From assembly GCF_910592395.1 (NCBI RefSeq), contig NC_088318.1:3410001-3474000 (forward strand): a DNA stretch of 64,000 nucleotides, read 5' to 3'. Origin of the DNA: Lineus longissimus. Taxonomy: Eukaryota; Nemertea; Pilidiophora; Heteronemertea; Lineidae. Numbering within the stretch: position 1 is the first letter of the stretch; each line of letters opens with the position of its first letter. Both the position numbers and the translations under genes were made by a program. Of this stretch, positions 16,801 to 26,900 are shown one piece after another. The notes below the pieces were generated by a model, which did no database searches, was not told the DNA's origin, and saw nothing but the letters and a program-made list of their open reading frames with translations.

Positions 16801-19014
16801 TGTTTGGCGTAAACCAAAAAAAGACGCTCCCGTTCTGCCTGTTTGCCTCGCTCGAGACTGATCTGCGCCGTTATGATGTCACCTGCCAAGACTTCGGGCG
16901 TTTTTGGGATAAGCTGCATTTGGATTTCCAGGAGACCAACAGGGACTTTGTTTTCAGCACCTGAAAATTACAAGAATAGACCATTCATGAAAATACCACA
17001 GGAATTAGGCAATCACCCAAATATTCACAAAGCCACAGTTGATAACAAAATAGCCAAAGTATTGAAGCAAATCATGTAATATACAGTGAAACCTCTCTTA
17101 GCGGACACCTCTCTATTAAGGACAACCTCCCTGTTAAGGACACTAGTTTTGGTCTCAAATTGGTAGTTACCATTCAATTTGACCTCTCTAATCAGGACAC
17201 CTCTCTATTAAGGACCGTATTTTTCAGTCCCAACGGTGTCCTTAATAGAGAGGTTCTACTGTAATGTGCCATTGTAAACAGAATCATTGCAGAAGTTCAG
17301 TAGTTAGGCAAGACTTTTTTACTGGTTGGGTCTCAGAATAATAAAATGTTTATCTTACCAACTCCTTTCAGTTCTATGGCAGTGTTGATTCTGTTCTGTT
17401 TGGACGTGAGTGCACTCCTCCACTCCAGGTTATGCGAGGCAATAAGGTGGCTGTCACCATTCACGTCTGTCTTGACCAGAACCAGATGGACTGGATCACA
17501 GATGGACAGCATGGTGGTATTGTTGGCCATCCGGGAACCATCTCCTGAGGACACAAGGAATACAGAGTTAATACTAGTTTCAAAGATATCAAATGAACTC
17601 CTTCGGAAACTTGATCTCATTTTTTGAATGATTCAGTGTCTTGGGTAGATTCCAACTCATTTTTGACTTCATGGTGCATTTTTGTATCTTTGTGGGTTTA
17701 AATAAACAAATGCAACGAATCCAGTCTATTCATTTTTGTATCTTTGCCATAGGATTTTAGTCAACATCAGCTTACTCATTTACCCTCTCTGTGGGATCTT
17801 CAGCCTGCCCTGTATAGGCACTCAGGTGCAGAGAATCTCAGTTTCTCAAGTCTCATTCAAATGACACTTAAGAGCCAGGAATTTCAGTTCCTTGAAAGCC
17901 ACACCTGTTCATCCAGTGATAGAAATGTAGGTTCTCACTGGAATCGAACCCTGGCACTATCGTGTTGTCGTAAGCAGTGTGAACCACTAGGCTATGAGGC
18001 TCCTCTATCCCAGAGCAAGCACTGAACCTTTCCTTTGTACCAACATATATTTACCAGATGAATCTTTGTGTAATTCAAGTAGGAATCCCTCCTGGATGGC
18101 TGGTTCACACGCGCAAGGCACAGGACGTGATCGAAACCTCTGACCCCGGAAATGAATATGGAGGGTGAAAGTGGCAGCTATTTGACCGGGCAGAGGCTCA
18201 GGTTCATCAAAGTGTTCAAGGAAAGCCTTCCCACCACTCACCTGCAGGTAGAGGTACCGCCTGGTTGGGTCAACATTGGCTGGAAATAAATATTTCAGTT
18301 TCTTTCAACAATTTTCTTCATAACATGAAACTTTGTGGCTTTTGGAAATATCCAATTATAGGCCCCTGATCACGGACTTCTTCAGTTCAGTGAACTCAGA
18401 GTTTGATGAAAGTTGTGGAACTCTGTTAACGTTATACTGCAATGTCAGAGCAGGGTTCACTCTTTGGGATTACTCTAATTGTAAATGAGGCTTTCTTAAG
18501 AGGAACAGCACTGGTAGCATATTCATCTTTATCAACGAAGTGAGTTGCCCGTTTATGGGCATGCCCATATCCCATCTCATCGTAAGGTTTCTCTGCACGC
18601 TCAAACTGCAGCTGTTGCATTACTTCGTCAACCACGCCTTTCTGCCGCAGTGCAAATAGTAGCTCTTCCTCACTCAAATTGTCAGGGTGGAGGACTTCAT
18701 CTCCTCTCACGTTCTCCGACAGAATGTCGCGTATGCGGGATTGGACATCCATCTGAAATACAAAGTCAAGTATTGGGAGAAGTGATCACACAAGTGACTG
18801 TGCCCCTTAGTGAATTTGATTGGTCACTATCTCATTGGCAGATACACATTCAAAATCGCAGATACTACCTATGTCCGAAAACAGGTTACGTCCGGGATTG
18901 GTAACCTCATCAGATGCACAGAGAGTTCTGTTTAAATAACTGTTTACTAACCTGAGAAAGATGCGTATGGATGATTTGCTTTAGTTCTGACACTTTCTCC
19001 GGAGAAAGGGCCAT
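13868..19014 (-). CDS. CEP76: Centrosomal protein of 76 kDa
   Basis: Eleven exons on the minus strand: 19014-18952, 18752-18461, 18279-18055, 17544-17359, 16960-16734, 16295-16104, 15801-15638, 15474-15354, 15074-14862, 14609-14392 and 14006-13868 (TAA). Total 2,040 nt, 679 residues; the human protein is about 659. CEP76 limits centriole reduplication and acts at centrioles. Seen directly: an N-terminal helix starting MALSPEKVSELKQIIHTH, then NVDPTRRYLYLQVSGGKAF, the C2-like region (about residues 100-390), VYAKQWWKEYLQIR, and a transglutaminase-like segment with GDCEDHA (Cys about 397), AHTW (His about 428) and GPDG (Asp about 437). The C-terminus is RLAVRVRVYTYPES. Whether the triad-like residues are active is unknown. 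The exon 2 donor (18461, AAAGA then GTGAAC) is weak, but it is the only one that keeps phase and restores the conserved K-T-N/D-P-T-R-R join. Introns carry a MITE, a SINE and a dispersed repeat. Confidence 0.95.
14052..14180 (-). repeat. Dispersed repeat, copy 2 (intron of CEP76)
   Basis: This is the reverse complement of 1241-1367 at about 85 percent identity by eye, over the whole element. The two copies sit in introns of different genes. Confidence 0.7.
17084..17261 (+). mobile_element. 178-bp TA-flanked MITE
   Basis: The element begins CAGTGAAACCTCTCTTAG, ends AGAGAGGTTCTACTG, and is flanked on both sides by TA, the target of the Tc1/mariner/pogo superfamily. Inside are short sub-repeats of CTCTCTATTAAGGACA. 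The same structure recurs at 34546, 48820, 51192, 57001 and, decayed, 57214 and 61924. No protein is encoded. Confidence 0.85.
17795..18003 (-). mobile_element. tRNA-derived SINE in a CEP76 intron
   Basis: Read on the minus strand, the tRNA-like head holds CATAGCCTAGTGGTTCACAC (A-box region) and GGTTCGATTCC (perfect B box). The body after it shares AAGAGYCAGGAATTT and TTGAAAGCCA with the copy at 48140-48420, so they are one family. The acceptor arms do not pair, so it is not a tRNA gene. Confidence 0.65.
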
Positions 19015-20403
19015 ATTGGCATTAACTTATGTGCAACCAATTAGAAGTAAATGATAAAGGGACGAGTTTATTGTCGCAATTCTTTCCAAAACAAAAAATT
19101 CAAAATTTTCAAAAATGGCGGAACGTTGTGGTTGTTGTTACCGATTTTATTAATTGGCTGGATTCCAGGAGTCCCGTCTTCCAAATTGTCCCACAAAATG
19201 TTTAAAATCATTAAATCATGAGACAGATCAAGTTAAGGGTCAAACTCAGGAACGCCAAGATCAAGATTTCCTTCCAATAAATTTTCAGCAAGACTTACCT
19301 TTCACTTGGACAATCGCAACTTGAATTAAGACTATAGAGACCTGCCACTTAAGTTTTCCTGGCAATATGGTCCATCAGAATAGCACCAGGTAGCATACTA
19401 ATGCTGACTTTATTATGGTAACATCAACAGTTGCAGAGACTGTGTCACAACCACATCAGTGTTCAATGACTGTGTCACAACCAGGGTTGTCACAATCTTG
19501 TCCTTCCTTAATCGTCACAATAACCATCAAGCTGATGATGAAGATGTCAGGACGTCACATTGATGTATTGTAAGGACTATCACGATAACTGACAGCACAG
19601 ACAACCATTCTAACAATGTAGAAACACAACCATGTCCGAAGAAGACATAGGAAGGACTGCAGCGTTTAAAGTAATATACACAACACAGAGATTTATTGAC
19701 TCGAAAAAAAGTCAAAATCATGACGAAACATACAAATACACACTATTTTGATTGATTAAGCACCAAGAATAAGCAAACAATGATATTTCGGGTACTAGTA
19801 CATAGTGACAAATATACAACACTGTACATGACCTAAAAAATATTTGTTGATCTGGCTAGCACTGTTTTAAAAAAGTACATAATACAACATTATATTTATA
19901 TCTAACAGAATACAGGTAACACAATAACTCCATGGATCAATTTTTCTACAATCCCATCACAACTACATGTACTGTATGATTCCATTCGTGAACTACATGC
20001 ATCCACATGATACATGTACCATACATCATCAAACTGGAAAACATCCTATATGTTAAATTCAAACACTGACACCCTGCATGGTAAGAAAAAGCGTGAAATA
20101 AATGCAACCTTATCTGTCAGCATGTAGAGTATCTTCTGGGCAAGAACAGCATTAAATTTGCACACCGGAGTCTAGACCTTACAACTTTTTTATCAAATTA
20201 TACAATTATAGTGTATGAAACATGCACACATGAACTTGGTTCTAATTTGGTCCTTGATAATAACCATAAGTCAGGGCATAGGCTGGGGGGGGGGGGGGGT
20301 TGCACATAAATAATACAAGAGCAGGTATGCTCTTAAAGTATTGCTTTTTAACAGCCGAAAAAGACCTGGTTTCTAATTCTCAGATGCCAGGGAAATGTAT
20401 ATT
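19015..20403. other. CEP76 5' flank and reductase 3' flank
   Basis: No gene is recognised between the CEP76 start codon and the reductase polyadenylation signal. The stretch is AT-rich, with a 15-G run at 20285-20299. Transcription of both neighbours is leftward, so the CEP76 promoter should lie just right of 19014. I cannot point to a definite element. Confidence 0.4.
20285..20299. repeat. Poly-G run (15 G)
   Basis: Fifteen consecutive G bases follow GGCT. Runs like this are prone to length error in sequencing and to slippage in vivo. Confidence 0.9.
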
Positions 20404-20409
20404 TTTATT
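20404..20409 (-). terminator. Candidate polyadenylation signal of the aldo-keto reductase
   Basis: AATAAA on the minus strand lies about 105 bp past the stop codon; a second, overlapping-style AATAAA is a few bases further on. Position and spacing fit; use is inferred. Confidence 0.45.
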
Positions 20410-20511
20410 TTATTTTCTCCAAAGTTCAGGCTTAGGTTTATAACTGAAGTGTCCACTGTCCCACAGCCTGGGCCCCATGACTGTGAATGCATTAGAGAAG
20501 ATATCAAAAGT

Positions 20512-21489
20512 CTAGAACTGTTCCCCATCTTTAGGGTAATCAGGGTGCCTCTTCGCCCACTCAAATGGAAACAGTTTCAAATTTCTATTCAATTTACTTA
20601 TAGCAATCACGTCACTTGCATCAAGTTCGAAATTAAACACGTCAAGATTTTCATGCAAGCGGTCAAGTTTACTGCTCTTCGGTACGACACAGATGTTCTG
20701 CTGGAGAAGAAAACGCAGAAGAATTTGTGCCGGAGTTTTTCTGTACGACTTAGCCATCTCGAGAATCACTTCGTCCTTTAGTAAAACAGGATCGTCCGTT
20801 TGGCCATGATCTGTTTTCCCAGTGTCTTGTCTAGTATGTGCCAAAGGTGCATAGGCTGTGACGCTAATCCCTCTCTCTGAACAGTACTTGATGAGTCGAT
20901 ATTGCTGACAATAAGCATTGCATTCAAGTTGAAGGTTAGCTGGAATGATATGTGCCTTGGATAGAATCCGATCTATCAACAATGGTGTGAGATTTGACAG
21001 TCCAATACTCGTGACTTTTTTCTCTTCAGTGAGTCTTTCAAAGGCACTCCAAGTTTCATTGAGGTCATGTTCACACAGGATGCGATCACCGTTTTTATCT
21101 CTCGGGTAAATATTCCCATCACCAACACGACCCAAGTTCTTCTGTCCCCACGGATTGTGAATCAGCAAAAGGTCCACATACTGTAACTTAAGCATTTCTA
21201 GAGATTCACTGACACAATCCTTCACATCAGCAGGAGACAGGTACACACTAGGCACTTTGGTTGTGATGAACAGATCTCGGCGTTTGACTTTTCCACTCCT
21301 TATATTGTCCTGGAGAACTTCTCCGAGGAGTTGCGAATTCCCATAGGAGAATGCAGTGTCAAAGAGTCGATATCCAATGTGCAATGCATAATCAAAGACC
21401 GCTTGGTGCTCCTTGTCCTTCATGAGGTAGGTACCGAGACCAATGACAGGCATCTTTGCCCCACTGTTGAGGACAACATGACGCAACAT
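20512..21489 (-). CDS. Aldo-keto reductase (AKR superfamily)
   Basis: A 325-residue protein in one coding exon. It is an NADPH-dependent oxidoreductase reducing aldehydes or ketones; the substrate cannot be inferred. The fold signatures are present: MPVIGLGTY near the N-terminus, then the catalytic tetrad Asp44 and Tyr49 (DTAFSYGN), Lys78 (ITTKVP) and His111 (LIHNPWG), later SIGLSNL, and the cofactor-binding VVPKSSKLDRLHENL. The length fits the family (about 310-330). A longer frame starts at 21513, but its first eight codons overlap a pyrimidine-rich tract and acceptor (TTTTTTCATTGCAG) just upstream of the MLRHVV start. I therefore prefer ATG at 21489, with a 5' noncoding exon further right. 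If so, the MULE and Gypsy insertions fall in this gene's first intron or promoter. A segment after the catalytic His (about residues 117-140) looks longer than in typical AKR1 enzymes. Confidence 0.9.
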   Translation of the reverse strand: MLRHVVLNSGAKMPVIGLGTYLMKDKEHQAVFDYALHIGYRLFDTAFSYGNSQLLGEVLQDNIRSGKVKRRDLFITTKVPSVYLSPADVKDCVSESLEMLKLQYVDLLLIHNPWGQKNLGRVGDGNIYPRDKNGDRILCEHDLNETWSAFERLTEEKKVTSIGLSNLTPLLIDRILSKAHIIPANLQLECNAYCQQYRLIKYCSERGISVTAYAPLAHTRQDTGKTDHGQTDDPVLLKDEVILEMAKSYRKTPAQILLRFLLQQNICVVPKSSKLDRLHENLDVFNFELDASDVIAISKLNRNLKLFPFEWAKRHPDYPKDGEQF

Positions 21490-21582
21490 TGTTTTCCTGC
21501 AATGAAAAAACATTGTTGTTAGGGATCAGGAGTGGCAGTGCAGGGTAATAGGGCGGCACAAAGAAAAAAGTTGGATGACATC

Positions 21583-21591
21583 ACAAGTGAC
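21583..21591. repeat. Left 9-bp target duplication of the MULE element
   Basis: ACAAGTGAC is present here and again at 23335-23343, directly flanking both ends of the element. Nine bases is the usual target duplication of Mutator-like elements. Confidence 0.85.
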
Positions 21592-22042
21592 GGTATCAGG
21601 CTGTTTCGCTACATTGCCAGTTCGCTACCAGTCGTTTCGCTACATGTGGCGGTCGTTTCGCTACATGGTAGGTCGTTTCGCTACATGGGTGGAGTCGTTT
21701 CGCTACATGATGGGTACGGTCGTTTCGCTACATGGAGGACGTTTCGCTACATGGGTGGAGTCGTTTCGCTACATGGATGTAGGTAATTTCGCTTCATCGT
21801 AGGTCGTTTCGCTACATGGGTGGAGTCATTATTTTTTCAAGTTTGTGCTAAACTCCGGGCTAAATATTTGTTGTGAATTTAGGGAAAAAATGCTCGAGTA
21901 TACTACAATCAAGATGTACAGACCGGGGGAGCTGGCGGTACGTACCCATAAGTCTTTGCGGTAGTCTCGCGCGTACCGGATATAACCCATCAAGCTTTTC
22001 TCCTTCAGAGAAATACTGCGTTGCGCTCAAGTGCCTTATAAG
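21592..22042 (+). repeat. Left terminal inverted repeat of the MULE
   Basis: 451 bp, nearly identical to the reverse complement of 22884-23334. Its outer 240 bp are built of TCGTTTCGCTACATG units separated by variable spacers. The inner part includes CTCGAGTATACTACAATC and a GGTACGTACC palindrome. Confidence 0.9.
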
Positions 22043-22056
22043 GCTCGGCGGAAAGC

Positions 22057-22194
22057 CCCCCACATGGCACTTTCAAAGTCAATAACGATGTTATCGACGC
22101 GAACCTCTCCGACAATCTCCTTCAACCTTTGCAAGATTGCTTTATAATCGCGCTTCTTTCGGCCGGACATCAATGCAAACGCGAGGGGCAACTG
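22057..22194 (-). pseudogene. MULE transposase fragment, second half of the catalytic domain
   Basis: The minus strand encodes QLPLAFALMSGRKKRDYKAI and then VRVDNIVIDFESAMW. This is the part of a MULE transposase that carries the second catalytic aspartate (DFE). The region is cut off and faces the opposite way from the first half at 22229-22380. Recognition rests on family motifs. Confidence 0.7.
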
Positions 22195-22228
22195 TTTTAA
22201 AGCTGACATTAATGTCCGAGATCGCCGG

Positions 22229-22380
22229 CATTTCATCTTCGCAACAGATGAACAAATCCACCTCCTGAGTAAAGCAAAGACCTGGTACGCTGATGCCACG
22301 TTTAAACTTTGCCGGTCGCTTTCCGCCGAGTATTTCCAGGCATCAACATCACAGGATGTCTGTTCCACTGGACCCAAGCA
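22229..22380 (+). pseudogene. MULE transposase fragment, first half of the catalytic domain
   Basis: The plus strand encodes FIFATDEQIHLLSKAKTW followed by YADATFKLCR. This is the segment around the first catalytic aspartate of MULE transposases. Similarity fades after about 22320. In an intact enzyme it would precede the 22057-22194 piece on the same strand. Confidence 0.7.
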
Positions 22381-22410
22381 ATTTGGCGGAAAGTCCAAGA
22401 ACTCGGATAG

Positions 22411-22628
22411 TCATTCAACCGCACTTCATTCAACGCAGATTTGGAGGCCTTTGCAAGGCCTTCGCGTTGGCTGGCTCAATCGTCTATCCGTGTATACGTA
22501 CTTATTATTGATTGACAGGGGTCATTCAAACGCACTCCAATGCAGATTTGGAGGCCTTTGCAAGGCCTTCGCGTTGGCTCGCTCGTCGTCCGTATCCGTG
22601 TTCGTACTTTATTATTGATTGACAGGGG
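22411..22628 (+). repeat. Direct duplication inside the MULE
   Basis: Two tandem copies, 22411-22521 and 22522-22628. Each begins TCATTCAA and contains GCAGATTTGGAGGCCTTTGC, and TATTATTGATTGACAGGGG near its end. A third partial start (TCATTCAAAATAC) follows. Confidence 0.8.
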
Positions 22629-22883
22629 TCATTCAAAATACTGCGTTGCGCTCAACTGCCAATTATGCATTAGTCTGGTGGACACGAGGTTGGCCTTAAA
22701 CTTGCTTGAAATCGAAAATTTGGACAACACACGTGTACTACAGCGCAAACGGCAGCATTCTGACATATAGAAACATGTGGCCTGATTCTATTTTTACTTG
22801 TCATTTAGTGATCACGCGTCCAACCTCGTATGCAGGGTAATGTGGCTTTCTCATTGGTCGAACGTTAATTTTGTTCACAGGCA

Positions 22884-23334
22884 CTTATAAGGCACTTGAG
22901 CGCAACGCAGTATTTCTCTGAAGGAGAAAAGCTTGATGGGTTATATCCGGTACGCGCGAGACTACCGCAAAGACTTATGGGTACGTACCGCCAGCTCCCC
23001 CGGTCTGTACATCTTGATTGTAGTATACTCGAGCATTTTTTCCCTAAATTCACAACAAATATTTAGCCCGGAGTTTAGCACAAACTTGAAAAAATAATGA
23101 CTCCACCCATGTAGCGAAACGACCTACGATGTAGCGAAATTACCTACATCCATGTAGCGAAACAACTCCACCCATGTAGCGAAACGTCCTCCATGTAGCG
23201 AAACGACCGTACCCATCATGTAGCGAAACGACTCCACCCATGTAGCGAAACGACCTACCATGTAGCGAAACGACCGCCACATGTAGCGAAACGACTGGTA
23301 GCGAACTGGCAATGTAGCGAAACGACAGTAAACC
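22884..23334 (-). repeat. Right terminal inverted repeat of the MULE
   Basis: 451 bp, the mirror of the left repeat. The few differences seen (for example CAACTCC against CGACTCC near 23164, and a C to T near 23128) suggest the element is not ancient. Confidence 0.9.
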
Positions 23335-23343
23335 ACAAGTGAC
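23335..23343. repeat. Right 9-bp target duplication of the MULE element
   Basis: ACAAGTGAC, identical to 21583-21591. Confidence 0.85.
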
Positions 23344-23462
23344 AATGTCCAACACCTGGGAAGTCGCCAACGTCACATCATGTTATTCGCATTGCTGCTG
23401 ATGTATATAACAATAATTAATAATGCCTCAAAAAGACGATATCACAAATCAGAGATGGCGTG

Positions 23463-23601
23463 AGTATGAGACACCATACATTATGAGTCGAGTTCAATAG
23501 TCTATGCCCAGAGGGCGCTGTAATTTAGTGACTACTAATAAACATGTTATGTTTTCATATCCGCCTTGTTTATGATCATCAACCTACGTAAATCCTCGAC
23601 A
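23463..23601 (+). repeat. 5' LTR
   Basis: 139 bp, identical to 28103-28241. It contains AATAAA within ACTAATAAACATG as a likely polyadenylation signal. It is very short for a Gypsy LTR. Confidence 0.93.
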
Positions 23602-23619
23602 TGGTGTCAGAAGTGGGAT
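23602..23619 (+). promoter_or_regulatory. Primer binding site, tRNA-Leu
   Basis: TGGTGTCAGAAGTGGGAT directly follows the 5' LTR. It is complementary to the 3' end of animal tRNA-Leu (…CCCACTTCTGACA plus CCA). It would prime minus-strand synthesis. Confidence 0.85.
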
Positions 23620-23933
23620 GAGATGAAGAAAAACATTTATAGAACAGGTTGAACTTATTAGTATGTCAAAATCGGTTCTATTCCGATTGTAAACGGCTGA
23701 CAAAAGTCCGGGCCGAAAGTAGGTCATGGGCCACATGGCGGAAAAAAATCGTAATCGGAACGTTCGTCGCGCACGTGCTTCAAGTGACGTTGACCTCGCA
23801 CAACGATTAGGAGATCTACGGAGGCCGGTACGGTTCATGCGAAATTCTAGGCGGAGTTCGGAGATTCTTAGTAGAGAATCTAGTGAACGTGCACACTTGA
23901 AGTAGTTTCTTAGGCGAGAACTAAAGTATAACC

Positions 23934-26900
23934 ATGGCAACTGCAATGCCATATCAGGTGCAACCACCAGAGAAGTTTAACTTCAAACCAGATGACTGGC
24001 CGAAATGGAAACGACGTTTTAATAGGTTCAGGGAGGCATCTGGGCTTTCGACTAAGTCACAGGAAAACCAAGTAAATACGTTGATTTACTGTATGGGCGA
24101 CGAAGCTGATGACATTTTAAACTCAATAACATTAACGGATGACGATAGGCGGTCATATGATGTCATCGTAGAAAAACTTGAGAGTTACTTTTTGCCAAAA
24201 AGGAATGTTATATTCGAGAGAGCTAAGTTTAATCAAAGGCGACAGTCAGAGACTGAGTCGGTGGATCAGTTCATAACTGATTTGTTTAGCTTAGCAGAAC
24301 ATTGTCAATTCGGAAACTTAAAGGATGAGTTGATCCGGGACAGAATCGTTGTTGGCATAAAGGACACTAAGCTAGCTGAGAAAATGCAGCTCAACTCTAA
24401 CTTGACATTGACTAAAGCTATGACAATGGTCAGACAATGTGGAAGCGTTAAAGCACAACAAACTGTGTTAAGGGACACTGAGCTAGGCAGCACCGCGGAA
24501 GTCGCGAAAGTAGGTGGTTCTGATAAACCTACAAGTAGTAAAGGTGGACACAAGAAACCAGGTTGGGTGAAACAGCATCAGCAAAAGGGAAACCCAGGTG
24601 GGAGAACTAAATCACAATGGAAAAACAAGGACGGGAAGTGTCATAGGTGTGGCAAGACTCCAAGTCATAGTAAACAGAATTGCCCAGCGAAGGACGCTGA
24701 GTGTCATAAATGCAAATTTACTGGTCATTATCAGAAAATGTGTAAAAACTCTAAAACTGTCAGTGAAATCCAAGAAGAAGGTATATTTCTAGGTGCAGTT
24801 AACAGTAAGTTACACAATGGCTGGGTGAGTGCCGTTAAACTTGGAAGCACCAAGGTTAATTGGAAAATAGACACTGGAGCGGAAGTCTCTTGTATCCCGT
24901 ATGGCATTTACACTAGGAATAAAGCGTCGCTAGGGAAGCTACACCAGCCAGACCGGAAGCTATTCGGTGCTGGAGGGAATGAACTTCAGGTGAAGGGTGT
25001 CATTCTAACCAGGCTACAAAAACGTGATGTCAAGGTTGACTCTGTAGTCTATGTCGTTGATGGACTTAAAAATCCATTACTAGGACAACCAGCGATCCGT
25101 GCATTGAAGCTTGTGTCTGTTGTAGAATCAGTTGATAGTGAGAGTGCTGATATCAAGAACATTAAGGCCAAATACCCAAAGTTGTTTTCAGGACTGGGAA
25201 AACTTAAAGGGGACTACACCATAAAGCTAAAAGATGGTGCTGAGCCCTATGCTATTTCTGCGGCTAGACGAATTGCCATTCCACTTTTAACAAGGACCAA
25301 GACGGAACTCGAAAGGATGGCAAACATAGGGGTTGTCTCAGAGGTGAGAGAGCCAACGGATTGGTGTGCTGGCATGGTTGTAGTACCAAAATCGAACGGT
25401 TCTGTAAGAATATGTGTGGACCTGACTAAACTTAATGAAAGTGTCTGTCGTGAAAGGCATCAAATGCCATCTGTTGATTATACTTTGGCACAGTTAAAGG
25501 GTGCAAAGGTCTTTAGTAAGCTAGATGCAAATTCTGGGTTCTGGCAGATCCCATTGGATCCCGAGAGTAGAAAGCTCACAACGTTCATGACCCCATGGGG
25601 CAGGTACTGTTTCAATAGACTCCCCTATGGAATCTCATCGGGACCCGAACTCTTTCAAAAGCGAATGCAGGAAATTCTTGAAGGACTTGACGGCGTTCTA
25701 GTTGAAATTGACGACATACTTGTCTATGGTATGGATCAGCAGGAACACGATAGGAGGTTACACGCAGTGTTAAACAGACTCATGGAATCGGGAGTAACTC
25801 TGAATGGACCGAAGTGTGAGATCTCTAAGGAGAAACTGTTGTATTTAGCACACATACTTGATAGTGAAGGCATTAGGCCTGACCCAAGGAAAATCAAGGC
25901 AGTACAGGATTTTCCAGAGCCAAACAATGTGCCAGAACTCAGGAGATTTCTTGGCATGATAACCTATCTAGGGAGATTTATACCGAACTTAGCGAGTAAG
26001 ACTGAACCTTTACGTTGTCTTATGAGTAAGAAAAACAGCTGGGTCTGGGAAGGTCCCCAGAAAGGAGCATTTGCAAGCTTGAAAGCAGAGCTAATATCTC
26101 CACCGTTACTTGCGCATTACGATCCGGAGAAGGAAACCATAGTCTCAGCGGATGCTTCCTCTTATGGATTAGGAGGAGTTATTCTACAGGTTCATGAGAA
26201 AGGGGTTAAAAGACCTGTAGCATATGCGTCAAGGACTTTAAATGACACTGAGAAGCGTTATGCACAAATCGAGAAAGAGGCGTTAGCGGCCACATGGGCT
26301 TGCGAGAGATTTTCGGACTATGTGCTAGGGAAAACATTCTCATTGGAGACAGATCATAAGCCTTTAGTTCCACTGCTAGGAGGAGGCAAGAGCCTCGAAA
26401 TGCTGCCAGCCAGAGTGCAGAGATTCAAAATGAGACTTATGAAATACTCGTACCAAATCAAACATGTGCCGGGAAAGGAACTCTACATAGCAGATGCTCT
26501 TTCGAGGGCACCCCTTCAAAGGGAACGATCTGAGGCAGACATAAAATTTGATGCAGATGTCACTGCATACGTTTCGGCTATAACACAAAATCTGCCAGCC
26601 AGTGAAAGACGGCTGCAGCAGATTAAGGAGAAACAATCAGAGGACGAGGTTTGCCGTCAACTGTTGCAGTACTGTAGAGATGGATGGCCAGACCGTCCAT
26701 TCGTTAGAGGTGCTGTAAAGCCCTTCTATCCAATCTCAGGCGAGCTTACCGTGCAAGATGGGTTACTAATGAGAGGGACTCGTATAGTCATTCCGATGAG
26801 TATGCGTTTAGAGATACTTGATAAGATCCATGAAGGCCATCAGGGAACAACTAAATGCAGGGAAAGAGCTAAACATAGCGTATGGTGGCCGGGATTGAGT

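Larger units (their letters stand above)
21592..23334. mobile_element. Mutator-like (MULE) DNA transposon, non-autonomous and rearranged
   Basis: The 1,743-bp element has 451-bp terminal inverted repeats at 21592-22042 and 22884-23334, bounded by a 9-bp direct duplication. The outer ends, GGTATCAGG and the complement of GTAAACC, share GGT and then run into TTTCGCTACATTGCC. Each inverted repeat starts with about ten tandem copies of GTCGTTTCGCTACATG variants, followed by about 200 bp of unique sequence. The interior keeps two pieces of a MULE-type transposase in opposite orientations and a duplicated block of about 110 bp. It cannot make an intact enzyme. It lies just upstream of the aldo-keto reductase. 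Confidence 0.88.

Noticed and set aside
21490-21513. Upstream start of the aldo-keto reductase (eight more codons)
   Set aside because: These codons overlap a pyrimidine-rich acceptor site, and the family alignment begins at the later methionine.
22293-22770. Plus-strand frames inside the MULE as genes
   Set aside because: They read through the duplicated block and transposase fragment in the wrong frame or strand; there is no full domain.
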